Source of the DNA: Oscillospiraceae bacterium
GTDB lineage: Bacteria; Bacillota; Clostridia; Oscillospirales; Oscillospiraceae
Assembly (NCBI GenBank): GCA_009777235.1
Contig: WRMH01000009.1
Span: 1-64,000, forward strand
DNA: 64,000 nucleotides
Reading direction: 5' to 3'
The notes beneath the pieces are model-generated. The model did not search any database, was not told the DNA's origin, and saw nothing but the letters and a program-made list of their open reading frames with translations. Of the stretch, positions 19,376 through 28,862 are shown in pieces. The translations under genes and the position numbers were made by a program. Each line of letters opens with the position of its first letter. Position 1 is the first letter of the stretch.

Positions 19376-19534
19376 CAATTACCTTTCTTCATTTCTGACA
19401 ACTCATTTGCACTATGCAACTTTTCCTATACACCATGTCCTGCGCGCCTTGTTTTGTGTCGGTTGTCTCTATGCAGATTTTTTTGTGCTTTTTTGCATTC
19501 TCCGTCCTGCGCGGCTTTTTCTATGCTGATTGTT

Positions 19535-20104
19535 TTACACATCGAGGTCGTAATCCTTTATAGACCCCGACGGCTTTGCCCCGCCGGAAGCGTCTACAGG
19601 AGCTGCGCCGCGAGGCGGCGCGGATGGATTGGGAACGTCAGCGGCGCTGCGGGCCGCCTGCCTGAATCTTTGCCTTGATTTTTTGATTTCTTCGAGAGCC
19701 GCGGCAAGGGCTTCTTCCGTGCGGTGCATCGCGTCGTCAACATACTCGTTTGCAGCGCGCCGCAGTTCGTTTGAGGAAGATTCGGCATATGAAAGCATTT
19801 CGTTGCTTTTTGCTCTGGAAATCTTGATGATTTGCTGCTCGTCAATGAGCTGCCTCGCCTGTTCCTGTGCCGTCCGTTTTATTGCTTCGGCTTCCCTTTT
19901 TGCGTTGTTTATAAAATCGGTCCTTGCATCGAGCAATCTTTTTGCCTCTGCTATCTCCGTCGGAAACTGCCCTCTGATCTCGTCCAAAATATCGAGGGCT
20001 TTATCCCTGTCTATGACACATTTCTCTGCGCCGATAGGCACTCCCCACGCTTCCGATATCATGGTATGGAGCATATCGAGCATTTCAGGAATCCTACTGC
20101 TCAT
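19535..20104 (-). CDS. Coiled-coil protein, resembles ATP-synthase-stalk/DivIVA-like 'ATPase' proteins
   Basis: 189 residues with long charged helices (residues 35–155: AEAKRLLDARTDFINNAKREAEAIKRTAQEQA, interrupted) and a Pro/Ala/Gly-rich C-terminal tail. There is no nucleotide-binding motif, signal peptide or membrane helix. Genes of this kind are often labelled 'ATPase' in Clostridia and sit beside coaD and rsmD, as here. The heptad-like pattern suggests a structural coiled coil. I cannot assign a function. AAAGGTGATG lies before the ATG. Confidence 0.7.
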   Translation of the reverse strand: MSSRIPEMLDMLHTMISEAWGVPIGAEKCVIDRDKALDILDEIRGQFPTEIAEAKRLLDARTDFINNAKREAEAIKRTAQEQARQLIDEQQIIKISRAKSNEMLSYAESSSNELRRAANEYVDDAMHRTEEALAAALEEIKKSRQRFRQAARSAADVPNPSAPPRGAAPVDASGGAKPSGSIKDYDLDV

Positions 20105-20193
20105 TTGAACATCACCTTTCGCTTAAACATCAGCCTTTTATGTATAGCTGCCTTTTTGTTTGAATATAAATTGATTATTTCACGCCAGGCATT

Positions 20194-20691
20194 TTATTTG
20201 AACATTAGCCCTTCGCTTTCGATCTTGTAAATCACGTCCCCGATAATCTCATGCGGCACAAAGGTTTTGAGGTCATCTCCATATCTTGCCATTTCCTTTA
20301 CCGCCGAAGAGCTGATGTATGTATATTTTTCGCTCGACGGTATAAAAAGGGTCTCAATGGTGTTGTCGAGCTTTCTGTTGATAAGGGCGATTTGAAATTC
20401 TTTGTCAAAATCCGTTACTGCCCTGAGACCTTTGATTATGATTTTCGCGCTCCGGCTTTGCATATATTTAACAAGCAGCTCTTCCGATGATTCGACCTTG
20501 ACGTTTTTGTACCGAACCGCCGCGCGTTCTATAAACCGCACCCTTTCATCAGTGCTAAAAAGAGGTTTCTTATCGGAGTTTTTCATCACGCATACATACA
20601 ATGTATCAAACAAAGCCGCGCTGCGCCTGATTATATTAAGATGTCCGAGGGTTATCGGGTCAAAACTGCCCGGATAAACCGCAATATTCAT
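20194..20691 (-). CDS. coaD: Phosphopantetheine adenylyltransferase
   Basis: 165 residues. The nucleotidyltransferase motif GSFDPITLGHLNII is at the N-terminus with the THxGH-type His, and the C-terminal YISSSAVKEMA segment matches ISSTxVR. KGLRAVTDFDKEFQ is the typical phosphopantetheine-site loop. It adenylates 4'-phosphopantetheine in CoA synthesis. It begins three bases after rsmD, and the rsmD-coaD pair is widely conserved. Confidence 0.96.
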   Translation of the reverse strand: MNIAVYPGSFDPITLGHLNIIRRSAALFDTLYVCVMKNSDKKPLFSTDERVRFIERAAVRYKNVKVESSEELLVKYMQSRSAKIIIKGLRAVTDFDKEFQIALINRKLDNTIETLFIPSSEKYTYISSSAVKEMARYGDDLKTFVPHEIIGDVIYKIESEGLMFK

Positions 20692-20694
20692 TGA

Positions 20695-21243
20695 TTACCG
20701 CCATTCCCGGCGCGTGAGTTTAATAATCCAAGTCCCGCCGTATTTATACGTATTTGACAGCTCATACGGCGGCGTTATTTCCGGCATTTTGCCGCCTTCG
20801 CGCATTTCCGCTATTATTATACCATTTTCATTGAGTTTGTCAATGCTCGCTATTTTAAAAATCGCGCTGGCGGCTAAGTTTGTATCATATGGAGGATCAA
20901 TAAAAATAATGTCAAATTTTTCGTCGCGCTCTAAGGAGCGCAGAGCGTCTGACGTGTATACTTTCGCGCTGCCGGAAAATCCGCACGCTTTGAGATTGTC
21001 GCGTATAATGGTTGACGCCGCGCTTGAGTTATCAACAAATACCGCACTTTTTGCCCCCCGCGAGAGAGCCTCAATGCCAAGCTGCCCCGTCCCGGCAAAC
21101 AAATCAAGCACGCTCGCGCCTTCAAGGTCAAACTGTATGATATTGAATATAGATTCTTTTACCTTATCGCATGTCGGCCTGATACCGTCTCCGCTTGGTG
21201 TTTTTAGTTTGCGGCCTTTTGCGCCTCCGCTTATGACCCTCAT
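20695..21243 (-). CDS. rsmD: 16S rRNA (guanine(966)-N(2))-methyltransferase RsmD
   Basis: 182 residues from ATG 21243, which has AAAGGA about ten bases upstream and begins the family sequence MRVISGGAKGRKLKTP. A longer frame to 21336 adds 31 basic residues and overlaps uvrC, so I reject it. The SAM-binding motif VLDLFAGTGQLGIEAL and the catalytic DPPY are clear. It methylates G966 of 16S rRNA. It lies between uvrC and coaD. Confidence 0.94.
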   Translation of the reverse strand: MRVISGGAKGRKLKTPSGDGIRPTCDKVKESIFNIIQFDLEGASVLDLFAGTGQLGIEALSRGAKSAVFVDNSSAASTIIRDNLKACGFSGSAKVYTSDALRSLERDEKFDIIFIDPPYDTNLAASAIFKIASIDKLNENGIIIAEMREGGKMPEITPPYELSNTYKYGGTWIIKLTRREWR

Positions 21244-21328
21244 GTTTGTAAAATCCTTTCCGTTTTGAAGTCTTGCGCTGTTTTGCCGTGTTGTTTGCCG
21301 CCTGCTTGCCGCATACTTTTTGAGTTTT

Positions 21329-22666
21329 TTACCCAAGCATATCTTTTGAGCGCAGTTTACGATGATATTCTATGGCAAATCTGTGCGCTTCTTCCTGGAT
21401 GGAACCGATAAGCGCAAAGACAGAAGGATTGCCAAAAAGTCCGACTTCATCACCATTTTGAGAAACAAGGGCGCGGGTCTTGTGCTTATCATCCTTGACC
21501 ATGCCGAAAACAGGAATGTCAATGCCGTTTTTTTCGAGCGTTTTGACTGCCGCCCGGGCATGAGAGGCGCCGCCGTCAACTAAGATTATATCCGGGAGCG
21601 CCGCAAACTTCTCGTCTCCTGCGGCATGACGCCTGACGCGCCTTGATATTACCTCCGACATACAGGCATAATCATCTTGGGTTTTCTTTGTCTTTATCAT
21701 AAAGCGCCTATAATCTTTTTTATACGGCTTGCCCCCGACGAAAACGACCATTGAACCCACAATATTGCTGTCTGCTGTGTTTGATATATCGTATGCCTCA
21801 ATGCGGCTGGGGGTTTTTGGCAGATATAACGCTTTTTCAAGCCATAGGTGAGCTTTGATCTGCTTTTCCTTATATAACGCATCTTCCTCACCGACTGGCT
21901 CTTCTTTAAAAAACTGCTTTTGCTCCAAAACCTTTATTGCTTTGATTTGATCCCGCAAAAGAGCCGCCGCTTCAAAATTTAACGCTTTGGACGCTTCGTT
22001 CATATCCTTTTCAAGCCTTTTTGAAAGGCTTTTGGTTTTTCCCTCAAAAACATCAATGGCCGCTCTGACAACATTTTTATAATCGGCCGCCAGTTTCGCG
22101 TCGGCGCAATATCCCCGGCAATTGCCAATATCATAGTTTAGGCAGGGCCGCTCTTTGCCGATTATGCTCTTTATCTTCTTGCCGCATGTGGGCAGCCCAA
22201 ATGCGCGGCACACCTCGTTTAACGCTTTGCGCGTATCGGTGCGCCCGCCGTAAGGCCCGAGATACAGTGCGCTGTCGCCGAGCGGGTAAGGAACTATTTT
22301 GAAAATCGGATAATCGTCCGTCAGATTGACTTTTATAAACGGATAACCCTTATCGTCGCGCAGCTTGATGTTGTACTTTGGCATCAGTTTTTTTATCAAA
22401 TCGTTTTCAAGAACCAATGCCTCAAACTCCGACGCGACGGCTATAACTTCAAAGTCATGGATTTTTGATACCAACGCGTCTGTTTTTATGCCGCTTGCTT
22501 GAGCTTCGGCAAATCTGAAATAACTTACTACTCTGCTTTTGAGCCTGACGGCTTTTCCGACATAGATAACCTCGCCCTTCTCATCTTTCATAAGATATAC
22601 TCCGGGAAGCTGCGGCAAGCTATTTGCCTTATCTTTAAGATTGTTGAGTTTTGAAAAATCCGGCAT
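21329..22666 (-). CDS. uvrC: UvrC-type excinuclease subunit lacking the central region and C-terminal HhH domain
   Basis: 445 residues from ATG 22666 (GGAG at eight bases), against about 600 for usual UvrC. The GIY-YIG domain (about 18–100, GVYLMKD and VIYVGKA) is intact, as are the Cys-containing segment near 160–190 and a UVR helix pair (about 215–245). About 40 residues later the RNase-H-like nuclease domain begins (RIEAYDISN at 289). Its likely catalytic residues are D293, D364 (LVDGGASH) and H428 (EEAHRFA). The family's region of more than 100 residues between UVR and nuclease is missing, and the protein ends at HRKLRSKDMLG, where HhH motifs normally follow. The frame is uninterrupted. 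Dual incision chemistry may remain but DNA-binding parts are lost. Confidence 0.88.
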   Translation of the reverse strand: MPDFSKLNNLKDKANSLPQLPGVYLMKDEKGEVIYVGKAVRLKSRVVSYFRFAEAQASGIKTDALVSKIHDFEVIAVASEFEALVLENDLIKKLMPKYNIKLRDDKGYPFIKVNLTDDYPIFKIVPYPLGDSALYLGPYGGRTDTRKALNEVCRAFGLPTCGKKIKSIIGKERPCLNYDIGNCRGYCADAKLAADYKNVVRAAIDVFEGKTKSLSKRLEKDMNEASKALNFEAAALLRDQIKAIKVLEQKQFFKEEPVGEEDALYKEKQIKAHLWLEKALYLPKTPSRIEAYDISNTADSNIVGSMVVFVGGKPYKKDYRRFMIKTKKTQDDYACMSEVISRRVRRHAAGDEKFAALPDIILVDGGASHARAAVKTLEKNGIDIPVFGMVKDDKHKTRALVSQNGDEVGLFGNPSVFALIGSIQEEAHRFAIEYHRKLRSKDMLG

Positions 22667-22744
22667 AATCTTCACTCCGATAAAATTTGCTCATTTTGCT
22701 AAATCCCGTATATTTCTACCCGCATATGTCGCGCTCTTGCATAT

Positions 22745-22790
22745 GTTTTTATCAAAATCATATGCTCCCCGCTTCTGCAAGCGGTGTCTC
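22745..22790 (-). repeat. Short hairpin repeat, copy a
   Basis: On the minus strand a CCGCTT-GCAG-AAGCGG hairpin is followed by CATATGATTTTGATAAAAAC. The same arrangement recurs near 38276, 51136, 58714 and 63546. It lies between the DNA ligase and uvrC genes, upstream of uvrC. Confidence 0.6.
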
Positions 22791-22801
22791 AAAAGAGCTT
22801 T

Positions 22802-24130
22802 CTAAAACAGACTTTCTTCCTTGCCTTCCTCGCGCAAAGAGACGAATACGGGAAATTGCAGACTAAACCGACTTATTTTTTTATCGCTGCCCTCTTTTTT
22901 GTCTTCGACCTCGATTACGCTCTCTTCTTTATATTTGACCTCGATTACTCTCCCTGCAAGCTCATCTCGGATGCGCCAAAAATCGACGCGCTCTTCGTCT
23001 GTCATGCCCGATCCGACATTGAGCGCATTGCCTTTATACTCTACTACAAACGCGCCGAGCTTTCCGGATAGCCTTCCCGAGCCTTCGATTAAATCCGTCA
23101 CCACAAGATCAACCGTGTAGAATCTTTTAACCTTTAGTATGCCGCTGTGCCTTTTGCAATAATATTTGCTGTCTCGGTTTAACATCAAACCCTCTTTGTC
23201 AAGGCTCACCATTTTTTCAAGAAAATAATCTATCATTTTGGCGTCGTTTCCTGTATACAGCACATCAACCGTTTCTACCGACCTTATGCCAAGCGATTTA
23301 ATTTTTACGCCCAGACTCTTTATCGCTTCGAGCCTTGCTTTATAGGTCAGCTTACTTTCGCCCGATGAAAATTCGTCAAGCGGCAGAAAATCGAAGATAA
23401 TAAGTTTCATTTTTCCTTTATCGGCATCTTTCTTGCTGAGCAGCCCCGTACTGTTTCTAAAGTTTTCATTATCCGATAACCCTTCGAGGTTTTCAAGTAT
23501 GAGCTCGCCGTCAACGACCCAGTTTTCCGCATTAGGAAAGAGCTGTTTGATATCCCTAGTAATGTGATCAAGCCCCGTGATTTCCTTACCTTGTCGGCTT
23601 AAAATTTTACCGCTGCAAAATGTTCCGCGCACACCGTTTAGTTTTTCTGACAAGGAAAACCATTCATTTTCCGCAATCGGCGACTTTTCTATGTTGTATG
23701 ACTGCTGGATTTCCCATTGCGGGATAAATTCCTTACCAAGAGCCTTGTTTACCGACTTTATATCACATCCGAGTTTTGCGCTTTTTGTTATAATCGAGGC
23801 ATAAAATTCGCTCATATCTGTCTCTTGCTTATCTAAAAAAGCCCTGATATTTGTTATAACCTCGTCGCTGCCTGTGTTATTTGAAATAATATATTCCATG
23901 AGTTCATTAAACGATGAAAACTCCTGTGTGGGCGGCTTTTGGGTATTCTTTGATATCTTCTTTTCGGAGATTCCCGTTATGATAAATGGATTGAGCAAGT
24001 AATTTAACATCTTGGTAAACTCGTCATTATTGCTGTTTTCGGCAATAATGGCGCGCTTAGCAAGGCTCGACGCGTCCTTTGATATTTGCTCAAATAAATC
24101 TTTTACCTGCCTTTGTTCGATGCTTGTCAT
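22802..24130 (-). CDS. ATP-dependent DNA ligase, phage-like
   Basis: 442 residues. The nucleotidyltransferase core has the motif I Lys in SEKLNGVRG, motif III-like VVDGELIL, motif IV KEGLMLN and motif V LKVKRF, followed by an OB-fold (VVTDLIEGSGRLSGKLG). The helical N-terminal domain resembles those of T4-type phage ligases. The C-terminus has a Glu/Lys-rich stretch in which VIEV recurs. It seals nicks with ATP; the housekeeping bacterial ligase is NAD-dependent, so this one is accessory, probably of phage origin. It lies 21 bases after the phosphopantetheinyl transferase gene. No other phage gene is visible. Confidence 0.87.
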   Translation of the reverse strand: MTSIEQRQVKDLFEQISKDASSLAKRAIIAENSNNDEFTKMLNYLLNPFIITGISEKKISKNTQKPPTQEFSSFNELMEYIISNNTGSDEVITNIRAFLDKQETDMSEFYASIITKSAKLGCDIKSVNKALGKEFIPQWEIQQSYNIEKSPIAENEWFSLSEKLNGVRGTFCSGKILSRQGKEITGLDHITRDIKQLFPNAENWVVDGELILENLEGLSDNENFRNSTGLLSKKDADKGKMKLIIFDFLPLDEFSSGESKLTYKARLEAIKSLGVKIKSLGIRSVETVDVLYTGNDAKMIDYFLEKMVSLDKEGLMLNRDSKYYCKRHSGILKVKRFYTVDLVVTDLIEGSGRLSGKLGAFVVEYKGNALNVGSGMTDEERVDFWRIRDELAGRVIEVKYKEESVIEVEDKKEGSDKKISRFSLQFPVFVSLREEGKEESLF

Positions 24131-24151
24131 TTTCTTCCCCTGCCTTTGTGA

Positions 24152-24862
24152 TTAGTTTTTTTTGTTGATAAATGCGAGTAAATCTTCAAATGATACATTG
24201 ACAATTTTGATATTTTGTTCCGTTACGGAGCAATAGAAATCCTTCTCCTTGAAAATTCTTATATTTTCGAGTTGACACGCCCTCAAGCTATTTAGCCGCT
24301 TGCCGATCCCATCTCCTGTTTTTTTTAAGTAACTTTCCTTTATTGTCCAAATCTTACAAAAATATTCTTCTTTGTTTTCCCGCAAGTTTTGCAAGCTCTT
24401 GTTTTGGCTCTCGGGCGGTAATGCGCTCCTTACATTTTCAGTGTCTCTTTCCGGCGCAAAGCTCGATAAGCCTTCAAATATTGCATATTCTTCGTCAGAG
24501 AGCGCGTATCTTGCCACTTTATCGGAGACCGGCACGATATTTTGCACATCTACGCCTATCTGACTTTCAAAAACAGCACAGGCCACGGCGCATTTACAAT
24601 GGCTGATATTGAAGTGAATATCCGGGTACTCAACGAGCGTCGGTTTGCCTTTGGCGCAGTATTTAAAATCTACGGCCTCTTCTATGCCATACTCGGACGA
24701 CAGTGCCATGCGCAGCAAAATATACGAAGCCACGGATTGTATCTTGCATGGCATAGCCGCAAGCCTTGCCGTTTTATCTTTGCGCTGGGCTGACAAAAGC
24801 CCGTCGGCTAACGCAATAAACTTATCGTCTAATCTATGAAGCTCACCAAAAACATATAACAT
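24152..24862 (-). CDS. 4'-phosphopantetheinyl transferase superfamily protein (Sfp-like)
   Basis: 236 residues from ATG 24862; an alternative ATG at 24889 adds nine residues, and neither has a clear ribosome binding site. The family motifs are IHFNISHC, GVDVQNI (Mg-binding Asp) and KIWTIKESYLKKTGDGI (W-x-KEA/S type). It transfers phosphopantetheine from CoA to carrier proteins. Sfp-type enzymes usually serve polyketide or peptide synthetases, but none is in the window. It may instead be the sole carrier-protein transferase of the cell. Confidence 0.85.
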   Translation of the reverse strand: MLYVFGELHRLDDKFIALADGLLSAQRKDKTARLAAMPCKIQSVASYILLRMALSSEYGIEEAVDFKYCAKGKPTLVEYPDIHFNISHCKCAVACAVFESQIGVDVQNIVPVSDKVARYALSDEEYAIFEGLSSFAPERDTENVRSALPPESQNKSLQNLRENKEEYFCKIWTIKESYLKKTGDGIGKRLNSLRACQLENIRIFKEKDFYCSVTEQNIKIVNVSFEDLLAFINKKN

Positions 24863-24963
24863 ATTTATATTATAACAGCCAAGCCGCATTTCAGATAGTT
24901 TATTTTAGTTGGATAATTATGCTATCAGGAATGTAAGCCGTTTTTAGAGAAGTCTCGGAGAAA

Positions 24964-25022
24964 AAGCTCCACGCAAAAAGACTTGCAACTATTACAATTA
25001 CAAGTCTTTTTACATGGAGCTT
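24964..25022 (-). terminator. Terminator downstream of tRNA-Thr
   Basis: An 11-bp core stem (AAAAAGACTTG, arms 24975–24985 and 25001–25011) ends in a U-rich arm on the minus strand just after the tRNA. The pairing extends outward with two mismatches into the tRNA 3' end (24964–25022), so part of the CCA end is duplicated in inverted orientation. Confidence 0.75.
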
Positions 25023-25090
25023 GTGAACGGACTCGAACCGTTGACCTGCTGATTACAAATCAGCTGCTCTACCAACTGAGCTACACAAGC
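25015..25090 (-). tRNA. tRNA-Thr (anticodon UGU)
   Basis: 76 bases including an encoded CCA. The acceptor stem GCTTGTG pairs with CACAAGC, the D arm is GCTCAGTTGGTAGAGC, the anticodon loop is TTTGTAA (anticodon TGT) on a GCTGA/TCAGC stem, and the T arm contains GGTTCGAGTCC. All four arms can form. Confidence 0.95.
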
Positions 25091-25143
25091 ATTTTATCTT
25101 GCGCGATGCTTAACGTGCATTGCGCACACTTTCAGTAACGTAG

Positions 25144-25172
25144 AATATATCAAACGTCCGCATTTTTGTCAA
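25144..25172 (-). promoter_or_regulatory. Sigma-A-type promoter of tRNA-Thr
   Basis: TTGACA and TATATT are separated by exactly 17 bases, about 50 bases upstream of the tRNA. No gene precedes the tRNA on this strand closer than the radical SAM gene end at 25244. Confidence 0.75.
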
Positions 25173-25243
25173 CACCGAACTTACCTGTCGAACTTTTTGC
25201 CGTGCGATCAACCCCGCACCCCCGCACCCGTTTACCCGCACAC

Positions 25244-26122
25244 TCAATCATCAATTCCTTCAAAAAGCGACAACTGCCTCTCTTTTGTCTCGAATTCACG
25301 CAGATATGAGAAAACATCTTTCAGATTACATATTATACCGTGCCGACTGCACTCTTTTTTGAATATATCCATCAAACGATTGTTATCCGGGCTTTGACAT
25401 TCATAACTGCCGCCGAATGTCTGTATATATTTTTGCTTCATTCCGGGAAAATGCTCGTCCAATTTTTTGTAGAAATAATCCCGGCTGCCCTCCCGCATGG
25501 TCATGCCAAACCCAAAGCATATAATCCCCCGCACTTTAGCCCGGACGCAGTAATCGAGCAGACCTCGCAGATTTTCTGCCGTGTCGTTGATAAAGGGTAA
25601 AATTGGGTCAAGCCAAACCACAGTCGGGATTTTTGCATCACGCATGGCTTCTAAAACGGCAAAACGCTCTGCGGTGGTTGATACGTCCGGTTCGATAATG
25701 CGGCATAAATCCTCGTCATATGTAGTCAGAGTTATTTGCACCACGCATTTCGTTTTTTCGTTGATAGCTTTCAGAATATCAATATCTCGCAGGATTCGGG
25801 AGGATTTCGTTTGGATTGCAAGCCCGAAACCGTACCGCTCTATCAACTTCAGACATTGCTGGGTGATTTGCGTTTCTTCTTCAAGATGGATATAAGGATC
25901 GCACATTGAACCGGTGCCTATCATGGCGGGCCTTCGTTTTCGTTTTAATTGCTCCTCAAAAATCCGCACGGCGTCCCGCTTGATTTCAATATCCTCAAAA
26001 TCATGCTTTATTTGATAACACACGCTCCGGCTGTCACAGTATATGCAGCCGTGGGTGCATCCACGGTATATGTTCATCCCGTTTTGCGGCGAAAGGATTG
26101 TTTTATAATCGGCGTAATGCAT
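25244..26122 (-). CDS. Radical SAM protein, spore photoproduct lyase-like family
   Basis: 292 residues. The [4Fe-4S] cluster motif CTHGCIYC (CxxxCxxC) is near residue 22, in the NIYRGCTHGC context of SPL-related radical SAM proteins (Rv2578c-like). GTGSMCDPYIHLEE, VQITLTTYDEDL and VVWLDPILPFIND are family segments. Genuine spore photoproduct lyase has a different C-terminus, so the substrate is uncertain. It lies alone between tRNA-Thr and the divergent gap gene. Confidence 0.85.
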   Translation of the reverse strand: MHYADYKTILSPQNGMNIYRGCTHGCIYCDSRSVCYQIKHDFEDIEIKRDAVRIFEEQLKRKRRPAMIGTGSMCDPYIHLEEETQITQQCLKLIERYGFGLAIQTKSSRILRDIDILKAINEKTKCVVQITLTTYDEDLCRIIEPDVSTTAERFAVLEAMRDAKIPTVVWLDPILPFINDTAENLRGLLDYCVRAKVRGIICFGFGMTMREGSRDYFYKKLDEHFPGMKQKYIQTFGGSYECQSPDNNRLMDIFKKECSRHGIICNLKDVFSYLREFETKERQLSLFEGIDD

Positions 26123-26183
26123 ATGCCGCTCCCCTTTTGTACTTATAAGCCCGATTACGATTATATCGTGTTTTGCAAAGTGT

Positions 26184-26213
26184 TTTACAAAGTATTTTTA
26201 CGCTTTTTAAAAT
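26184..26213 (+). promoter_or_regulatory. Possible promoter of gap
   Basis: TTTACA and TAAAAT are 18 bases apart, about 85 bases before the gap start. The match is fair rather than strong in AT-rich DNA. Confidence 0.4.
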
Positions 26214-26248
26214 AATGCTTTATTTTTGGCGCATGAAATAGTATACTT

Positions 26249-26268
26249 GTTTCTGCAAGTTTCTGCAA
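26249..26268 (+). repeat. Direct repeat in the gap leader, possible operator
   Basis: GTTTCTGCAA occurs twice in perfect tandem, 30 bases before the gap start and downstream of the likely promoter. The position would suit a repressor site, but the repeat matches no operator I recognise. Confidence 0.4.
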
Positions 26269-26276
26269 AAAAATAA

Positions 26277-27302
<1,026 letters not shown>

Positions 27303-27320
27303 TTTACTTTACGCGCCGGA

Positions 27321-27351
27321 TAGGGGCTGTTACAAAAAGAAACAGCCCCTA
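27321..27351 (+). terminator. Hairpin between gap and pyk
   Basis: A perfect 11-bp stem (TAGGGGCTGTT) with a 9-base A-rich loop lies 18 bases after the gap stop. Only a weak T tract follows, so it may be a partial terminator or an mRNA-stabilising end that sets the gap:pyk ratio. Confidence 0.6.
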
Positions 27352-27389
27352 ATCTGTTTAATCGGGATGTTTGGAAGGAATATCATAAA

Positions 27390-28826
27390 ATGAGAAAAAC
27401 CAAAATCGTCGCAACTCTCGGCCCCGCCACCGATCCGCCCGACATTTTGCGTTCACTGCTGCTGGCCGGTCTGAATGTTGCGCGTTTTAACCTGTCACAC
27501 GGTACGCACGAAGATCACACAATTAGGCTAAACCAACTGCGGGCAATGTGCGAAGAAACAGGTAAATCCGTCGCATACCTCGCCGACACTAAAGGACCTG
27601 AAGTAAGGATAGGCACTTTTGAGGGCGGCGGGGCGGTTCTTGAAGAGGGAGACACATTCACCCTCACAACCGATTCTGTTGTCGGCACTTCTTCTATTGT
27701 CAGCGTTTCATACGAGCCTCTCCCCTCAAAAATCAAATCCGGCACAAGACTGCTCCTCGCCGACGGGCTGATTGAGCTTATGGTAGAATCTGTGACCGCC
27801 ACGAACATCCTCACGCGCATTATTAACGGCGGCTATATCTCCGACAGGAAAAGCGTCAATGTGCCGTCTGTAAGTCTGGGTATGCCATATATTTCCGCGA
27901 GAGATCGCTCCGATCTCAGATATATCGTTGAAAGCGGCTTTGATATAATCGCCGCCTCATTTGTCCGCACGGCGGAAGACATCAAGCAAATGCGCGATGA
28001 GCTGTATCGTATTGACAATACAAACAAAATCAAGATTATCGCGAAAATAGAAAACGCCGAGGGCGTGTATAACTTAGATTCAATACTGTCTGTTTGCGAC
28101 GGCATCATGGTGGCTCGCGGAGATTTGGGCGTGGAGCTTGAGTATGAAGAGCTGCCCGTTATACAAAAAGATATGATAAAGCGCACATTGCAGCAGGGCA
28201 AGCCCGCTATCACGGCAACGCAAATGCTTGAATCCATGATAGATAATCCGCGCCCGACCCGCGCAGAAACGTCGGACGTGGCAAATGCCATTTATGATGG
28301 AACCAGTGCTATTATGCTCTCCGGTGAAACCTCTGTCGGCAAACATCCGGTCGAGGCTCTTAAATCCATGGCAAAGATTGCCGAGCGCATCGAAAAATCC
28401 ATTGATTATCAAGAACGGTTTAAACACGGTGAATATTTGGCAAAGGCGTCCATCACAAACGCAATATCTCACGCCACAGTCACCACCGCGCACGACTTAA
28501 ACGCCTCGGCGATTTTAACGGTGTCCTTATCCGGCAATACCGCTCAAAATGTCTCCAAGTTTCGTCCCGACTGCCCGATTATTGCCTGCACTCCCGATCC
28601 GGTTATTCAGCGGCAATTGCTCCTAAACTGGGGGATAGTTCCGCTATTGACCTGCCAGGAAAGCGATAAAACGGCTTTGTTTAATCACGCGCTGGAGGCA
28701 GCCCAGAAGGCCGGATATATCAGCGAGGGCAATCTTATTGTTCTGACTGCCGGCGTGCCCGTAGGACATTCGGGTACTACAAATATGCTCAAGGTGCATG
28801 TCGTCGGCGAAGAAATTCTGGTTTAG
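27390..28826 (+). CDS. pyk: Pyruvate kinase
   Basis: 478 residues, the short form without the extra C-terminal PEP-utiliser domain of Bacillus Pyk. N-terminal RKTKIVATLGPA, NLSHGTHEDH, the active-site KIENAEGV with the catalytic Lys, VARGDLGVELEYEELP, and ATQMLESMI are all present. It converts PEP and ADP to pyruvate and ATP. It is in tandem with gap, and a GGAAGGAA-type ribosome binding site lies upstream. Confidence 0.97.
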   Translation: MRKTKIVATLGPATDPPDILRSLLLAGLNVARFNLSHGTHEDHTIRLNQLRAMCEETGKSVAYLADTKGPEVRIGTFEGGGAVLEEGDTFTLTTDSVVGTSSIVSVSYEPLPSKIKSGTRLLLADGLIELMVESVTATNILTRIINGGYISDRKSVNVPSVSLGMPYISARDRSDLRYIVESGFDIIAASFVRTAEDIKQMRDELYRIDNTNKIKIIAKIENAEGVYNLDSILSVCDGIMVARGDLGVELEYEELPVIQKDMIKRTLQQGKPAITATQMLESMIDNPRPTRAETSDVANAIYDGTSAIMLSGETSVGKHPVEALKSMAKIAERIEKSIDYQERFKHGEYLAKASITNAISHATVTTAHDLNASAILTVSLSGNTAQNVSKFRPDCPIIACTPDPVIQRQLLLNWGIVPLLTCQESDKTALFNHALEAAQKAGYISEGNLIVLTAGVPVGHSGTTNMLKVHVVGEEILV

Positions 28827-28862
28827 AATACTTTTTTTGTTGTATTTGTTGTAATTATAACA

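Noticed and set aside
19379..19534. Small gene or repeat between the coiled-coil gene and the diguanylate cyclase
   Set aside because: GCGCAGGAC occurs twice, but no start with a ribosome binding site and no stable hairpin are visible.
22802..25090. Integrated prophage next to tRNA-Thr
   Set aside because: Only the ligase is phage-like; there is no integrase, structural gene or clear direct att repeat.
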